64,000 nucleotides of DNA. It comes from Pseudomonas extremaustralis. Lineage in GTDB: Bacteria; Pseudomonadota; Gammaproteobacteria; Pseudomonadales; Pseudomonadaceae. This document shows positions 27,311 through 35,736 of this stretch, one piece after another. Positions within the stretch are counted from its first letter, which is position 1. Each line of letters opens with the position of its first letter. The notes under the pieces were generated by a model that saw only the letters and a list, made by a program, of their open reading frames with translations, was not told where the DNA came from and searched no databases. The translations under genes and the position numbers were made by a program. Location of the stretch: contig NZ_LT629689.1 in NCBI RefSeq assembly GCF_900102035.1, positions 62,001 through 126,000 of the forward strand, read 5' to 3'.

Positions 27311-28306
27311 ATGTTCGAGGAAGAAAACGCGCAATGGGGGCTGGTACATGCCCTGGTGCTGGATGGTAAAGGCGGTGCGCGTTCGATTGCCCGGACTGAG
27401 CTCGACGACTTGCAGCTGCAGCCCCAGGAAAGCCTGTGGCTGCACTGGGATCGCAGCCATCCGCAAACCCAGACATGGTTGCGCAAAGCCAGTGGTTTGA
27501 GCGAATTCGCCTGTGACTTGTTGCTGGAGGAGAACACCCGTCCGCGCCTGCTGTCATTGCCGGAATCCGAGTTGCTGCTGTTCCTGCGTGGCGTCAACCT
27601 CAACCCGGGGGCCGAGCCCGAAGACATGGTCTCGGTGCGCATCTTCGCCGCTGCCCGCCGTGTGATTTCCCTGCGTTTGCGACCGCTGCGCGCCACCGAT
27701 GAGCTGCTGGTGCAGTTGGCTGATGGCAAAGGGCCGAAAACCGCCTCGGAACTCATCCTGTATATGGCGCAGTACCTGACCCTCAAAGTGCAGGATCTGG
27801 TCACTGACCTGTCTGAAATCGTCGATGCCGAGGAAGAAAAACTCGATACCGACGAACGGTATACGCCGGAGCATGGCAGTATTTTGCAGATTCGTCGCCG
27901 GGCGGCCGGACTCAAGCGGTTTTTGGCACCGCAGCGGGATATTTTTGGTCAGCTCACGCGGATCAAATTGGCGTGGTTCTGTGACGACGATGCCGACTAC
28001 TGGAACGAATTGAACAACAGCCTGACCCGCTACCTGGAAGAGCTCGAATTGACCCGGGAGCGCGTGGGGCTTGTACTTGAAGCTGAAGACCGACGCTTGA
28101 GCGTGCGCATGAACCGCACCATGTACCGCTTCGGGATCATCACCGGAATCTTCCTGCCGATGAGTTTTCTGACCGGCTTGCTGGGCATCAACGTGGGGGG
28201 CATACCGTTCTCTGCCAGCCCCTACGGATTCGTGATTGCGTGTCTGTTGATGGTGTCGGTTGCACTCGGACAATGGTGGCTATTTCGACGATTGCGCTGG
28301 GTTTGA
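27311..28306 (+). CDS. cmaX: CorA/ZntB-type divalent metal transporter
   Basis: 331 residues. A large cytoplasmic alpha/beta and helical N-terminal domain is followed by two C-terminal membrane helices (about 268-325). The pore signature appears as LGINVGGIPFS, with Ile in place of Met in the classic GMN motif, which places it nearer the ZntB branch. It starts 24 bases after rraA. The name follows the conserved cmaX-crfX-cmpX-sigX-oprF order of Pseudomonas. Confidence 0.9.
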   Translation: MFEEENAQWGLVHALVLDGKGGARSIARTELDDLQLQPQESLWLHWDRSHPQTQTWLRKASGLSEFACDLLLEENTRPRLLSLPESELLLFLRGVNLNPGAEPEDMVSVRIFAAARRVISLRLRPLRATDELLVQLADGKGPKTASELILYMAQYLTLKVQDLVTDLSEIVDAEEEKLDTDERYTPEHGSILQIRRRAAGLKRFLAPQRDIFGQLTRIKLAWFCDDDADYWNELNNSLTRYLEELELTRERVGLVLEAEDRRLSVRMNRTMYRFGIITGIFLPMSFLTGLLGINVGGIPFSASPYGFVIACLLMVSVALGQWWLFRRLRWV

Positions 28307-28392
28307 GCTGAATATGACCTGAACGTAGGAAGGGGTCTATGTGACCTCAGGAAATTTACCCTCGTCTTTTAAAACACTTGCGAGAGGTCTAT

Positions 28393-28638
28393 ATGCACGA
28401 TCCGTTCGAACAGTCTTTACGTGACATGCTCAATGCCTCGCCGTCCAACCGTGACGACGATGCCTGTCTGGGCCGCGTGTTGAAAACCGCCAACCGTCAG
28501 GTAGGGGCGGGTGATCTGTTCGGTCTGCTCGGTCGATGGCTACCAGCGTTGATGATGGCCCTGAACAACGGTTCGGCCCACGTATCGCCGGTTTCCCGTC
28601 GTAAATCTCTTGCGCGTACTGCTGATAAGGCTGAATGA
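28393..28638 (+). CDS. crfX: CrfX protein
   Basis: 81 residues from the ATG at 28393 (AGAGG ribosome site). It is a small, partly basic protein with a central hydrophobic patch (LFGLLGRWLPALMMAL). The function is not known to me; the name comes from its fixed position between cmaX and cmpX. Its stop overlaps the cmpX start (ATGA), so the two are translationally coupled. Confidence 0.88.
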   Translation: MHDPFEQSLRDMLNASPSNRDDDACLGRVLKTANRQVGAGDLFGLLGRWLPALMMALNNGSAHVSPVSRRKSLARTADKAE

Positions 28639-29465
28639 ATATGGAACTTGATCTCTGGACCCAGAGCCTGGTCACCGCGATGACCGCATTGTGGACCAAG
28701 GTGGCGAATTTCATTCCCAACCTGTTTGGTGCCCTGGTACTGGTGCTGCTGGGTTTTGTCGTGGCCAAGCTGCTCGACACCCTGCTGTCCAAATTGCTCG
28801 CCAAACTCGGCCTCGACCGCTTGATGGCAGGCACCGGCCTGACCAAACTGCTCGGCCGTGCCGGGCTGCAAGTGCCGATCTCCACGTTGATTGGCAAGAT
28901 CGTCTATTGGTTTGTATTGCTGATTTTTCTGGTTTCCGCCGCGCAGTCCCTTGGACTTGAGCGAGTTTCAGCTACGCTTGACATGCTAGCGCTGTATTTG
29001 CCGAAGGTTTTCGGCGGCGCACTGGTGCTGTTGGTAGGCGTTTTGCTGGCGCAACTGGCCAATGGTTTAGTGCGTGGCGCCGCCGAAGGCGTGGGGCTGG
29101 ACTATGCTGCCGGGCTCGGGCGAATCGCCCAGGGGCTGGTGATCATCATCAGTATTTCGGTCGCGATCAGCCAGTTGGAGGTCAAGACCGACCTGCTCAA
29201 CCATGTGATTGTGATCGTTTTGATTACCGTTGGTCTGGCCGTTGCGTTGGCCATGGGCTTGGGTAGCCGGGAAATTGCCGGTCAGATTCTTGCGGGAATC
29301 TATGTGCGCGAGTTGTATCAGGTTGGGCAGCAGGTGCGTGTGGGCGAGGTCGAAGGGCAAATCGAGGAGATCGGTACAGTCAAGACGACAGTGCTGACCG
29401 ATGACGGCGACCTGGTGTCGCTGTCCAATCGGATTCTCCTGGAGCAGCAGGTCAGTAGCCGCTAA
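28635..29465 (+). CDS. cmpX: CmpX, mechanosensitive channel-like membrane protein
   Basis: 276 residues. Four or five N-terminal and central hydrophobic helices are followed by a beta-rich C-terminal part (LYQVGQQVRVGEVEGQIEEIG) typical of the MscS-like beta domain. In P. aeruginosa and P. fluorescens cmpX has been linked to cell-envelope state and SigX activity, consistent with its place just upstream of sigX. Start codons ATG 28635 and ATG 28641 are both feasible. Confidence 0.92.
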   Translation: MNMELDLWTQSLVTAMTALWTKVANFIPNLFGALVLVLLGFVVAKLLDTLLSKLLAKLGLDRLMAGTGLTKLLGRAGLQVPISTLIGKIVYWFVLLIFLVSAAQSLGLERVSATLDMLALYLPKVFGGALVLLVGVLLAQLANGLVRGAAEGVGLDYAAGLGRIAQGLVIIISISVAISQLEVKTDLLNHVIVIVLITVGLAVALAMGLGSREIAGQILAGIYVRELYQVGQQVRVGEVEGQIEEIGTVKTTVLTDDGDLVSLSNRILLEQQVSSR

Positions 29466-29552
29466 TCCGGCAAACCCTGCTAATGTACGCCGCCGCGAGC
29501 CTGGGTGACCGGGCTGTGGCGGACATTGACCTGACTGTCGGCACGACTTGTT

Positions 29553-30143
29553 TTGAATAAAGCCCAAACGCTGTCTACGCGCTATGACCCCCGTGAGCTC
29601 TCCGATGAGGAGTTGGTCGCGCGCTCGCACACGGAGCTGTTTCACGTCACTCGCGCGTACGAAGAATTGATGCGCAGATATCAACGCACTCTGTTCAATG
29701 TCTGTTCAAGGTATTTAGGGAACGATAGAGATGCGGATGATGTCTGTCAGGAAGTGATGCTCAAGGTGTTGTATGGCCTGAAGAACTTTGAGGGTAAATC
29801 GAAGTTCAAGACCTGGCTCTACAGCATCACGTACAACGAGTGCATCACGCAGTATCGGAAGGAACGGCGAAAGCGTCGCTTGATGGATGCTTTGAGTCTG
29901 GACCCCCTTGAGGAGGCATCTGAAGAAAAGGTGCCGGCACCCGAGGAAAAGAGCGGACTCGATCGCTGGTTGGTGCATGTGAACCCGATTGACCGGGAAA
30001 TTCTGGTGCTACGTTTTGTCGCAGAGCTGGAATTTCAGGAAATCGCTGACATCATGCATATGGGTTTGAGTGCTACAAAAATGCGTTACAAACGTGCTCT
30101 AGATAAATTACGTGAGAAATTTGCGGGCGAGACTGAAACTTAG
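29553..30143 (+). CDS. sigX: ECF sigma factor SigX
   Basis: 196 residues. Region 2 (about 35-100) includes YQRTLFNVCSRYLGNDRDAD and region 4 (about 140-190) includes LEFQEIADIMHMGLSATKMR. It begins at TTG 29553, giving MNKAQTLSTRYDPREL, which agrees with my memory of the P. aeruginosa protein. No anti-sigma gene is adjacent. SigX controls oprF, located next, as well as fatty acid synthesis and envelope stress genes. Confidence 0.94.
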   Translation: MNKAQTLSTRYDPRELSDEELVARSHTELFHVTRAYEELMRRYQRTLFNVCSRYLGNDRDADDVCQEVMLKVLYGLKNFEGKSKFKTWLYSITYNECITQYRKERRKRRLMDALSLDPLEEASEEKVPAPEEKSGLDRWLVHVNPIDREILVLRFVAELEFQEIADIMHMGLSATKMRYKRALDKLREKFAGETET

Positions 30144-30169
30144 TACGTGGCAAATATCTCTTACGTGTA

Positions 30170-30191
30170 GGCAAGTTCTGTTAGACTTGCC
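30170..30191. promoter_or_regulatory. Inverted repeat in the sigX-oprF gap
   Basis: GGCAAGT (30170-30176) and ACTTGCC (30185-30191) form a 7-base-pair stem with an 8-base loop. No T-run follows, so it is not a standard terminator. It lies 59 bases before the oprF start, and could be a leader structure or a weak attenuator. Confidence 0.4.
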
Positions 30192-30250
30192 GCCGAGTTG
30201 TCCCCCGGTTTGTGGGACTGCTTTACAATCACCAGATGGGGATTTAACGG

Positions 30251-31228
30251 ATGAAACTGAAAAACACCTTGGGCTTGGCCATTGGTTCTCTTATTGCCGC
30301 TACTTCTTTCGGCGCACTGGCACAAGGCCAAGGCGCAGTTGAAGGCGAGCTGTTCTATGCGAAGAAGTTCAACGACAGCGTTAGTCACGTCGAAGACGGT
30401 CGCGTTCCAGGCATTTCGCTCGGTTACTTCCTGACCGACGACGTTTCGGTGAACTTTACCTACGGCAAGCTGGATCACACCCGCTCGAACGACGGTACCG
30501 GCAATCAGAAGATCCGTGGCGATCAGTTCGGTCTGAAGAGCCAATACCACTTCGGTACCGTTGGTGACGCGATCCGTCCATACGTTGAAGGTGGCGTTGC
30601 TCACGGCAGCCAGACCAACGTTGCTGCTGACGGTCACACCGGTCGTGATCAGTCGACCTTCCTGACCACTGGTGCAGGCGTTAAGTGGTATATCACTAAC
30701 AACCTGTACGCTCGTGGCGGCGTTGAAGCTGACTACAAGCTGGACAACGGCAAGTGGGACTACCAGGCCTTGGTTGGTCTGGGCGTGAACTTCGGCGGCA
30801 ACGGCGGCAAGGTTGCTCCAGCCCCTGCCCCAGCACCAGCTCCAGAGCCAGTTGCAGAGCCAGAAGCTCCAGTTGCTCAGGTTGTTCGTGTTGAGCTGGA
30901 CGTTAAGTTCGACTTCGACAAGGCCGTTGTTAAGCCTAACAGCTACGGCGACGTGAAAAACCTGGCCGACTTCATGAAGCAGTACCCAGCTACCCACGTA
31001 GAAGTGGCTGGTCACACTGACTCCGTAGGTCCAGACGCCTACAACCAGAAGCTGTCCCAGCGTCGTGCTGACGCTGTCAAGCAAGTCCTGGTTAAAGACG
31101 GCGTAGCACCTAACCGCGTTACTTCGGTAGGTTACGGCGAATCCCGCCCAGTTGCTGACAACGCAACTGAAGCTGGTCGTGCTATCAACCGTCGTGTAGA
31201 AGCATCGGTTGAAGCTCAAGCTCAGTAA
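30251..31228 (+). CDS. oprF: Major outer membrane porin OprF
   Basis: 325 residues. A signal peptide (about 1-25, cleavage near ALAQ) is followed by an 8-stranded beta-barrel domain, a Pro/Ala/Glu-rich linker (about 185-210) and a C-terminal OmpA-like peptidoglycan-binding domain with HTDSVGPDAYNQKLSQRRAD. It contains no cysteine, unlike the four-cysteine P. aeruginosa OprF as I recall it. Codon choice is more T-ending than in neighbouring genes (GTT, GCT, CGT), as expected for a very abundant protein. Confidence 0.97.
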   Translation: MKLKNTLGLAIGSLIAATSFGALAQGQGAVEGELFYAKKFNDSVSHVEDGRVPGISLGYFLTDDVSVNFTYGKLDHTRSNDGTGNQKIRGDQFGLKSQYHFGTVGDAIRPYVEGGVAHGSQTNVAADGHTGRDQSTFLTTGAGVKWYITNNLYARGGVEADYKLDNGKWDYQALVGLGVNFGGNGGKVAPAPAPAPAPEPVAEPEAPVAQVVRVELDVKFDFDKAVVKPNSYGDVKNLADFMKQYPATHVEVAGHTDSVGPDAYNQKLSQRRADAVKQVLVKDGVAPNRVTSVGYGESRPVADNATEAGRAINRRVEASVEAQAQ

Positions 31229-31242
31229 TTACTGAGTGGTAG

Positions 31243-31273
31243 AAAAAAGCCCGGCTTAGGCCGGGCTTTTTTT
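31243..31273. terminator. Strong bidirectional terminator between oprF and cobA
   Basis: A6, then GCCCGGC (31249-31255), loop TTAG, GCCGGGC (31260-31266), then T7. It is symmetric and serves the two convergent genes. Confidence 0.95.
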
Positions 31274-31288
31274 CGCCCGCAATATGGC

Positions 31289-32032
31289 TCAGGCGCTGGC
31301 CGCCGATTCGATGAACGCCACCTGCCCAGCGGCGGCGACACGGCCGATCACCAGGATCGACGGGCTCTTCAAGGCAAATGCCTGCGCATCCTCATACATG
31401 CGCCACAGCTCGCTGCGGCATTCGCGCTGCAGGGGCAGCGATGCATTCTCGATCATCGCCACAGGCATATCCGCAGCCATTCCCGCCTCCAGCAGTTGCT
31501 GGGCAATCTCTTCCAGTTTCGCGACGCCCATATACACCACCAGCGTCGTACGGCCTTCGGCCAGCGCACGCCAATTAAGGCTGCTGTCATCCTGGGTATG
31601 GGCCGTGACCAGGGTCACGCCACGGCTGACACCACGTAAAGTCAGTGGAACCGCGCAGTTGGTCGCGCCCGCCAGCCCAGCGGTAATCCCGTTGACCAAC
31701 TCAACCTCTACACCCCGCTCGCGCAGCCACGCGGCCTCTTCACCACCCCGACCGAAAATACACGGGTCGCCGCCTTTGAGGCGTACCACGCACTTGCCTT
31801 GGCGCGCATAACGCAACATCAGGCGGTGGATAAAGTCTTGCGGGGTTGAACGACAGCCACCGCGTTTACCCACGGTGATCACGCGCGCGTCGCCGCAGTG
31901 TTCCAGCACCGCCGGGTTGACCAGGTCATCGATCAGCACCACATCGGCTTCGTTCATTGCTCGTACCGCCTTGAGGGTCAACAACTCCGGGTCGCCGGGG
32001 CCTGCGCCCACCAGCCAGACTTTTGCGTTCAT
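31289..32032 (-). CDS. cobA: Uroporphyrinogen-III C-methyltransferase
   Basis: 247 residues. It methylates uroporphyrinogen III to precorrin-2 on the way to siroheme or cobalamin. SUMT motifs are GAGPGDPELLTLKA at the N-terminus and RLKGGDPCIFGRGGEE near residue 85. It is the last gene of the nitrate-locus operon. Siroheme is the cofactor of assimilatory nitrite reductase, which explains the usual linkage, but the reductase genes are not between it and the kinase here. Confidence 0.95.
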   Translation of the reverse strand: MNAKVWLVGAGPGDPELLTLKAVRAMNEADVVLIDDLVNPAVLEHCGDARVITVGKRGGCRSTPQDFIHRLMLRYARQGKCVVRLKGGDPCIFGRGGEEAAWLRERGVEVELVNGITAGLAGATNCAVPLTLRGVSRGVTLVTAHTQDDSSLNWRALAEGRTTLVVYMGVAKLEEIAQQLLEAGMAADMPVAMIENASLPLQRECRSELWRMYEDAQAFALKSPSILVIGRVAAAGQVAFIESAASA

Positions 32033-32057
32033 AGGTTTCCCTCGTATAGAGATGACG

Positions 32058-33728
32058 TCAGCTATGGAAGAGTGAATACAAGAGCAGCAGATTGAGCAGC
32101 AGCGAAAGCAACGCCAAGGTACGCCAGACCTTCAACGGTTCGCGCTCCAGCAATGGCCTGGGGCGGATACTCAGTTCCCGCCGGTCGGCCTGTTCCAGCA
32201 CCAGTAACCATTCTTCGGCGGTTTCATAGCGTTGTGTCGGCTGTGCGGCCACGGCCCGTTCCAGGCTGAGGGGCAACCAATCCGGCAGGTCGGGGCGATA
32301 GCGGCTGGCGCTGACGGGTTGGGTGAATCTGGGCCGTTGGAAGGCTTCGATTTCACCGTAGGGATAGTGCCCGGTCAGCAGGTAATACAGAGTGACGCCT
32401 ACGCTATACAAATCTTGTTGGGGCGTCGGACGCTCGCCATTGAAGGCTTCGGGGGCGATAAAACTCGGGGTGCCGGGCAACGCGTGAACGCGGTCTTCGG
32501 AGAGGCCCGGGCAGTACGCCAGGCCGAAATCCAGCACGCGCAATTCGCCGTCGTCCCCCAGCAGCAGGTTTTCCGGTTTGATATCGCGGTGCAGGATCTG
32601 CCGTCGATGCAACAGACCTACCGCTCGCAGCAAGCGCTCGGCCACGGACTGCCATTGCGCCAGGGCCAGGGGGCCTTGTTGCTCGAACAGCTCGGCGAGG
32701 GTCTGGCCGGAATATTCGCGCATCACGTAGTACAAATGCTGGCGCTCACTGGCGGCATGTACTTCAGGAAATGCGCGCCCAGCCACGCGGCGCAAGAACC
32801 ACTCCTCGGACAACAAAGCCTGGCCGGCGTCGCTGTCATCGTCGTGGCTCGCCGGCAGGGTTTTCAGCAGCCAGGGTTGCTGTTGGGCATCGCGTACCCG
32901 GTACAGCAACGACTGTCGGCTTTGCGTCAGCATGGTTTCCACTTGCCAGCCCTCGAAGTGTTGCCCGGATTTCAAGGGCGGCGGCAGTGGCCATTGCTGC
33001 AATTGCACCAGTGCGTCGCCGAGGGTGGCCGCGCCAAGTGCGTCGACGCGTACCAGCAGCGCGCTGGCATTGTCCTGGCTGCCCGCCAGATGCGCGGCAT
33101 TCACCAGGGTGTTGACCGCCAAATCCAGGTCTGATTGTTCCCGCAGGATGGCGCGAATGCTGTGATCGCCTAAAGTGGCCCACACGCCATCGCTGAGCAG
33201 CAGGAAGCACTCGCCTTCACGCAATTGGCCATCGAGAAAATCCAGCACCAAATGCTGATCCAGGCCAAGGGCACGCTTGAGCACATGCTGCATGCCCGGT
33301 TGTTCCCAGACGTGATCTTCGCTGATGCGCAGCAACTCGCCGTCCAGCCAGCGATACGCCCGGCAATCGCCGACGTGGGCCAGGGTGAAGCGTTGGCCGC
33401 GAAACACCAGGGCACTGAGGGTGGTCAGCAATGGCTGGCCACCGCCGTTGGCCTGCAGCCAGCGATTCTGCGCCAGCAGCAAGCGCTCCAGTGCCTGGGC
33501 CACGCCCCAGGTTTGCGGCGTGGCGTAGTAGTCCAGGGCCAGGGCCTGCAGGGTCGAGCGTGCGGCCAGGCCACCGTCGGCGCATTGGCTCACGCCGTCG
33601 GCCATGGCGCACAGGTAGCCTTTGCTCGCGGCCAGATCCGCCACCGGAGTGACCACGCGCAAGGCATCCTGGTTTTCTGCCCGTGGGCCGATCGCGCTGG
33701 CCTGGGCGACGCTCAGTCGCAGACTCAT
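32058..33728 (-). CDS. Fused PP2C-type phosphatase and Ser/Thr protein kinase, membrane anchored
   Basis: 556 residues. The N-terminal PP2C domain (about 1-240) has ENQDA, MADGVS, GDCRAYR, LSDGVW and SQDNAS. The C-terminal eukaryotic-like kinase (about 260-525) has the ATP lysine K289, E309, catalytic HRD at 380-382 with N387, and DFG at 400-402. A single hydrophobic helix ends the protein (about 538-555), so both enzymes would face the cytoplasm at the membrane. Its start overlaps the nitrate transporter stop by one base. It matches PA1782 of the PAO1 nitrate locus. Its target is unknown; the transporter or nitrogen regulators are candidates by context. Confidence 0.93.
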   Translation of the reverse strand: MSLRLSVAQASAIGPRAENQDALRVVTPVADLAASKGYLCAMADGVSQCADGGLAARSTLQALALDYYATPQTWGVAQALERLLLAQNRWLQANGGGQPLLTTLSALVFRGQRFTLAHVGDCRAYRWLDGELLRISEDHVWEQPGMQHVLKRALGLDQHLVLDFLDGQLREGECFLLLSDGVWATLGDHSIRAILREQSDLDLAVNTLVNAAHLAGSQDNASALLVRVDALGAATLGDALVQLQQWPLPPPLKSGQHFEGWQVETMLTQSRQSLLYRVRDAQQQPWLLKTLPASHDDDSDAGQALLSEEWFLRRVAGRAFPEVHAASERQHLYYVMREYSGQTLAELFEQQGPLALAQWQSVAERLLRAVGLLHRRQILHRDIKPENLLLGDDGELRVLDFGLAYCPGLSEDRVHALPGTPSFIAPEAFNGERPTPQQDLYSVGVTLYYLLTGHYPYGEIEAFQRPRFTQPVSASRYRPDLPDWLPLSLERAVAAQPTQRYETAEEWLLVLEQADRRELSIRPRPLLEREPLKVWRTLALLSLLLNLLLLYSLFHS

Positions 33729-34939
33729 CAGACGCGTGCAGCGGTCACGGCGGCCGAACCCCAGGTGGTTCTCCAGCGACGTTTGACGCCGTGCAGGCCG
33801 AACCAGGCCAGCACGCCCAGGCTAGCGAACAACCACAGGGCCATCTGATAGCTGCCGGTGCTTTGTTTGATCGCACCCATGCCCGCCGCCAAGGCAAAGC
33901 CACCAATACCGCCCGCCATGCCGATCAGGCCGGTCATCACGCCGATTTCGCGACGGAAACGCTGGGGCACCAGTTGGAACACCGCGCCATTACCGGCCCC
34001 CAGGCCAAGCATGGTGCAGACGAAAAGAGCCAATGCCGCATAGGAACTGGGCAGGTTGAACCCCACCGCCGCAATGCAGATCGCCGCCACGCTGTACATG
34101 CCCAGCAGGGTACGGATCCCGCCGAAGCGGTCGGCCAGCGCGCCGCCCAGGGGACGCATCAGGCTGCCGCCGAACACGCAGGCTGCGGTGTAGTAACCGG
34201 CGGTCACCGGGCTCAGGCCGTACTGGTCGTTGAAGTAACCGGGCAGGGCGCTGGCCAGGCCAATAAAGCCGCCGAAGGTCACGCTGTAGAAAAACATGAA
34301 CCACCAGCTGTCGCGGTCGCCCAGGGCCTTGAAGTAGTCGGCCATGGACTTGGCTTTCGGCCGCTCGGGGGCATTGCGGGCGAGCCAGGCGAAGATAATC
34401 AGGGTCAGTACCAGTGGAATCAACGCAAAGCCGAACACGTTACTCCAGCCAAACGCGGCGGCCAGCACGGGGGCCAGCAAGGCGGCGAACACAGTGCCCG
34501 AGTTGCCCGCGCCAGCAATGCCCATGGCCTTGCCCTGGTGCTCGGCCGGGTACCACTGGGACGCCAGGGGCAGCGCCACCGCAAAAGAGGCGCCGGCCAT
34601 GCCAAGGAAGAGTCCGAGCAGCAATGCTTGCTCATAACTGTGGATGCCCAGTTTCCAGGCACCGAACAGTGCGGCGATGACGATCACCTGGCCGATCAGC
34701 CCGGCGGTCTTGGGCGACAACTTGTCGGCCAGCATGCCCATCAGGAAGCGCAGCACCGCGCCCGCCAGGATCGGCGTCGCGACCACCAGGCCGCGTTGCT
34801 GGGTGGTCAGGTGCAGGTCGGCAGCAATCTGCACCGCCAGTGGACCCAGGAGGTACCAGACCATGAAGCTCAGGTCGAAATACAGGAACGCGGCAAACAG
34901 GGTCGGGGTGTGCCCGGATTTCCAGAAGCTTGATTTCAT
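33728..34939 (-). CDS. nasA: Nitrate/nitrite MFS transporter
   Basis: 403 residues from the ATG at 34939; the longer in-frame extension upstream crosses the terminator leader and is rejected. Twelve hydrophobic helices and the nitrate-signature-like glycine-rich stretches (GMAGASFAVALPLASQWYP, GLIGMAGGIGGFALAAGMG) place it in the NarK/NrtP/NasA family of nitrate importers. It lies downstream of nasT, with its own sigma-54-like promoter and an ANTAR-type leader (see separate entries). The gene name nasA is used here for the transporter, as in PAO1. Confidence 0.92.
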   Translation of the reverse strand: MKSSFWKSGHTPTLFAAFLYFDLSFMVWYLLGPLAVQIAADLHLTTQQRGLVVATPILAGAVLRFLMGMLADKLSPKTAGLIGQVIVIAALFGAWKLGIHSYEQALLLGLFLGMAGASFAVALPLASQWYPAEHQGKAMGIAGAGNSGTVFAALLAPVLAAAFGWSNVFGFALIPLVLTLIIFAWLARNAPERPKAKSMADYFKALGDRDSWWFMFFYSVTFGGFIGLASALPGYFNDQYGLSPVTAGYYTAACVFGGSLMRPLGGALADRFGGIRTLLGMYSVAAICIAAVGFNLPSSYAALALFVCTMLGLGAGNGAVFQLVPQRFRREIGVMTGLIGMAGGIGGFALAAGMGAIKQSTGSYQMALWLFASLGVLAWFGLHGVKRRWRTTWGSAAVTAARV

Positions 34940-35034
34940 CACGCACCTCAACGGTTGGGAGTCTTGTAAAAAGGCTTGGTGATGGAACAGCCGGCTAGGG
35001 CTGCCCCACCGGCCCCACGCAGGGGGCCAAAACG

Positions 35035-35081
35035 AAAAAACGCCGCCACCGGGTTCGCGAGGGCAAACCGGGTGTGCGACG
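35035..35081 (-). terminator. Leader terminator upstream of the nitrate transporter
   Basis: On the minus strand CGTCGC (35076-35081) pairs with GCGGCG (35041-35046) and encloses a 12-position stem, CACCCGGTTTGC / GCGAACCCGGTG, with loop CCTC and one mismatch. T6 (35035-35040) follows. Its 5' arm overlaps the 3' arm of the second hexaloop hairpin (35077-35080), so the two structures exclude each other, as needed for antitermination. Confidence 0.8.
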
Positions 35082-35116
35082 TCTTTGTCGTGGAGGGGCA
35101 ACCGCCGTTGGTTACC
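35077..35116 (-). promoter_or_regulatory. Dual-hexaloop ANTAR (NasT) target in the transporter leader
   Basis: Read on the minus strand, hairpin P1 (35097-35116) is GGTAACC, loop AACGGC, GGTTGCC. Hairpin P2 (35077-35090) is CGAC, loop AAAGAC, GTCG. Both loops are six bases with A at position 1 and G at position 4, the published ANTAR recognition rule, and P2 overlaps the terminator arm. NasT, encoded just upstream, has an ANTAR domain and is the obvious ligand. Confidence 0.85.
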
Positions 35117-35130
35117 TGTAGTGATTCTTT

Positions 35131-35146
35131 AGCAAGAGCTGAGCCA
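35131..35146 (-). promoter_or_regulatory. Sigma-54-like promoter for the nitrate transporter
   Basis: The minus strand reads TGGCTCAGCTCTTGCT, matching TGGCAY-R-N4-TTGCW except at one position, with correct GG/GC spacing. It predicts a start near 35120, four bases before hairpin P1. It lies directly after the nasT stop codon. Confidence 0.7.
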
Positions 35147-35148
35147 AA

Positions 35149-35724
35149 TCAGCCGAGCAGCTCACTCATGGCAATAATCTGCTCCGCCACCTGGATCAGT
35201 TTCTGCTGGCGGCTCATGGCTTGGCGGCGCATCAAGGTGTAGGCCTCTTCTTCGTTGCAGGCTTTCATTTTCATCAACATACCCTTGGCCAGCTCAATGC
35301 GCTTGCGTTCGGCCAACTGCTGATCACGGGCCTGGAGCTCTGCGCGCAAGGCCTGGTCGCTTTCGAAACGGGCCATGGCGACATCGAGGATCGGTTGTAA
35401 CCGTTGGGCCTGGATGCCTTCGACAATGTAGGCACTGACGCCGGACTTGATCGCCTGGCGCATGACATTCGGGTCGTGCTCGTCGGTGAACATCACGATG
35501 GGTCGCGGCTGGTCGCGGCTGACCAGTACCACTTGCTCCATCACATCGCGACCGGGTGACTCGGTATCGATCAGGATCACATCCGGGCGCACCGTTTCGA
35601 CGCGCGCGGGCAGGTCGATGATCAGGCCGGATTCATCGATCACCTCAAAACCGGCCTCGATCAATGCCGCCCTGAGGCGGCCGACCTTACGCGGGGTGTC
35701 GTTGATCAACAGGATTCGCAGCAT
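35149..35724 (-). CDS. nasT: NasT, ANTAR-domain antitermination response regulator
   Basis: 191 residues. A receiver-like domain (about 1-120) has a possible phosphoacceptor D53 in LIDTES. The C-terminal ANTAR RNA-binding domain (about 130-188) includes RIELAKGMLMKMKACNEEEAYTLMR. NasT binds dual hexaloop hairpins in nitrate-assimilation leaders and prevents termination; NasS holds it inactive until nitrate or nitrite binds. It lies 12 bases after nasS. Confidence 0.95.
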   Translation of the reverse strand: MLRILLINDTPRKVGRLRAALIEAGFEVIDESGLIIDLPARVETVRPDVILIDTESPGRDVMEQVVLVSRDQPRPIVMFTDEHDPNVMRQAIKSGVSAYIVEGIQAQRLQPILDVAMARFESDQALRAELQARDQQLAERKRIELAKGMLMKMKACNEEEAYTLMRRQAMSRQQKLIQVAEQIIAMSELLG

Positions 35725-35736
35725 AGGAGGCTCCTG

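Noticed and set aside
33683..34933. 416-codon plus-strand frame opposite the nitrate transporter
   Set aside because: Antisense shadow; the minus strand encodes a twelve-helix transporter with a clear start and regulatory leader.
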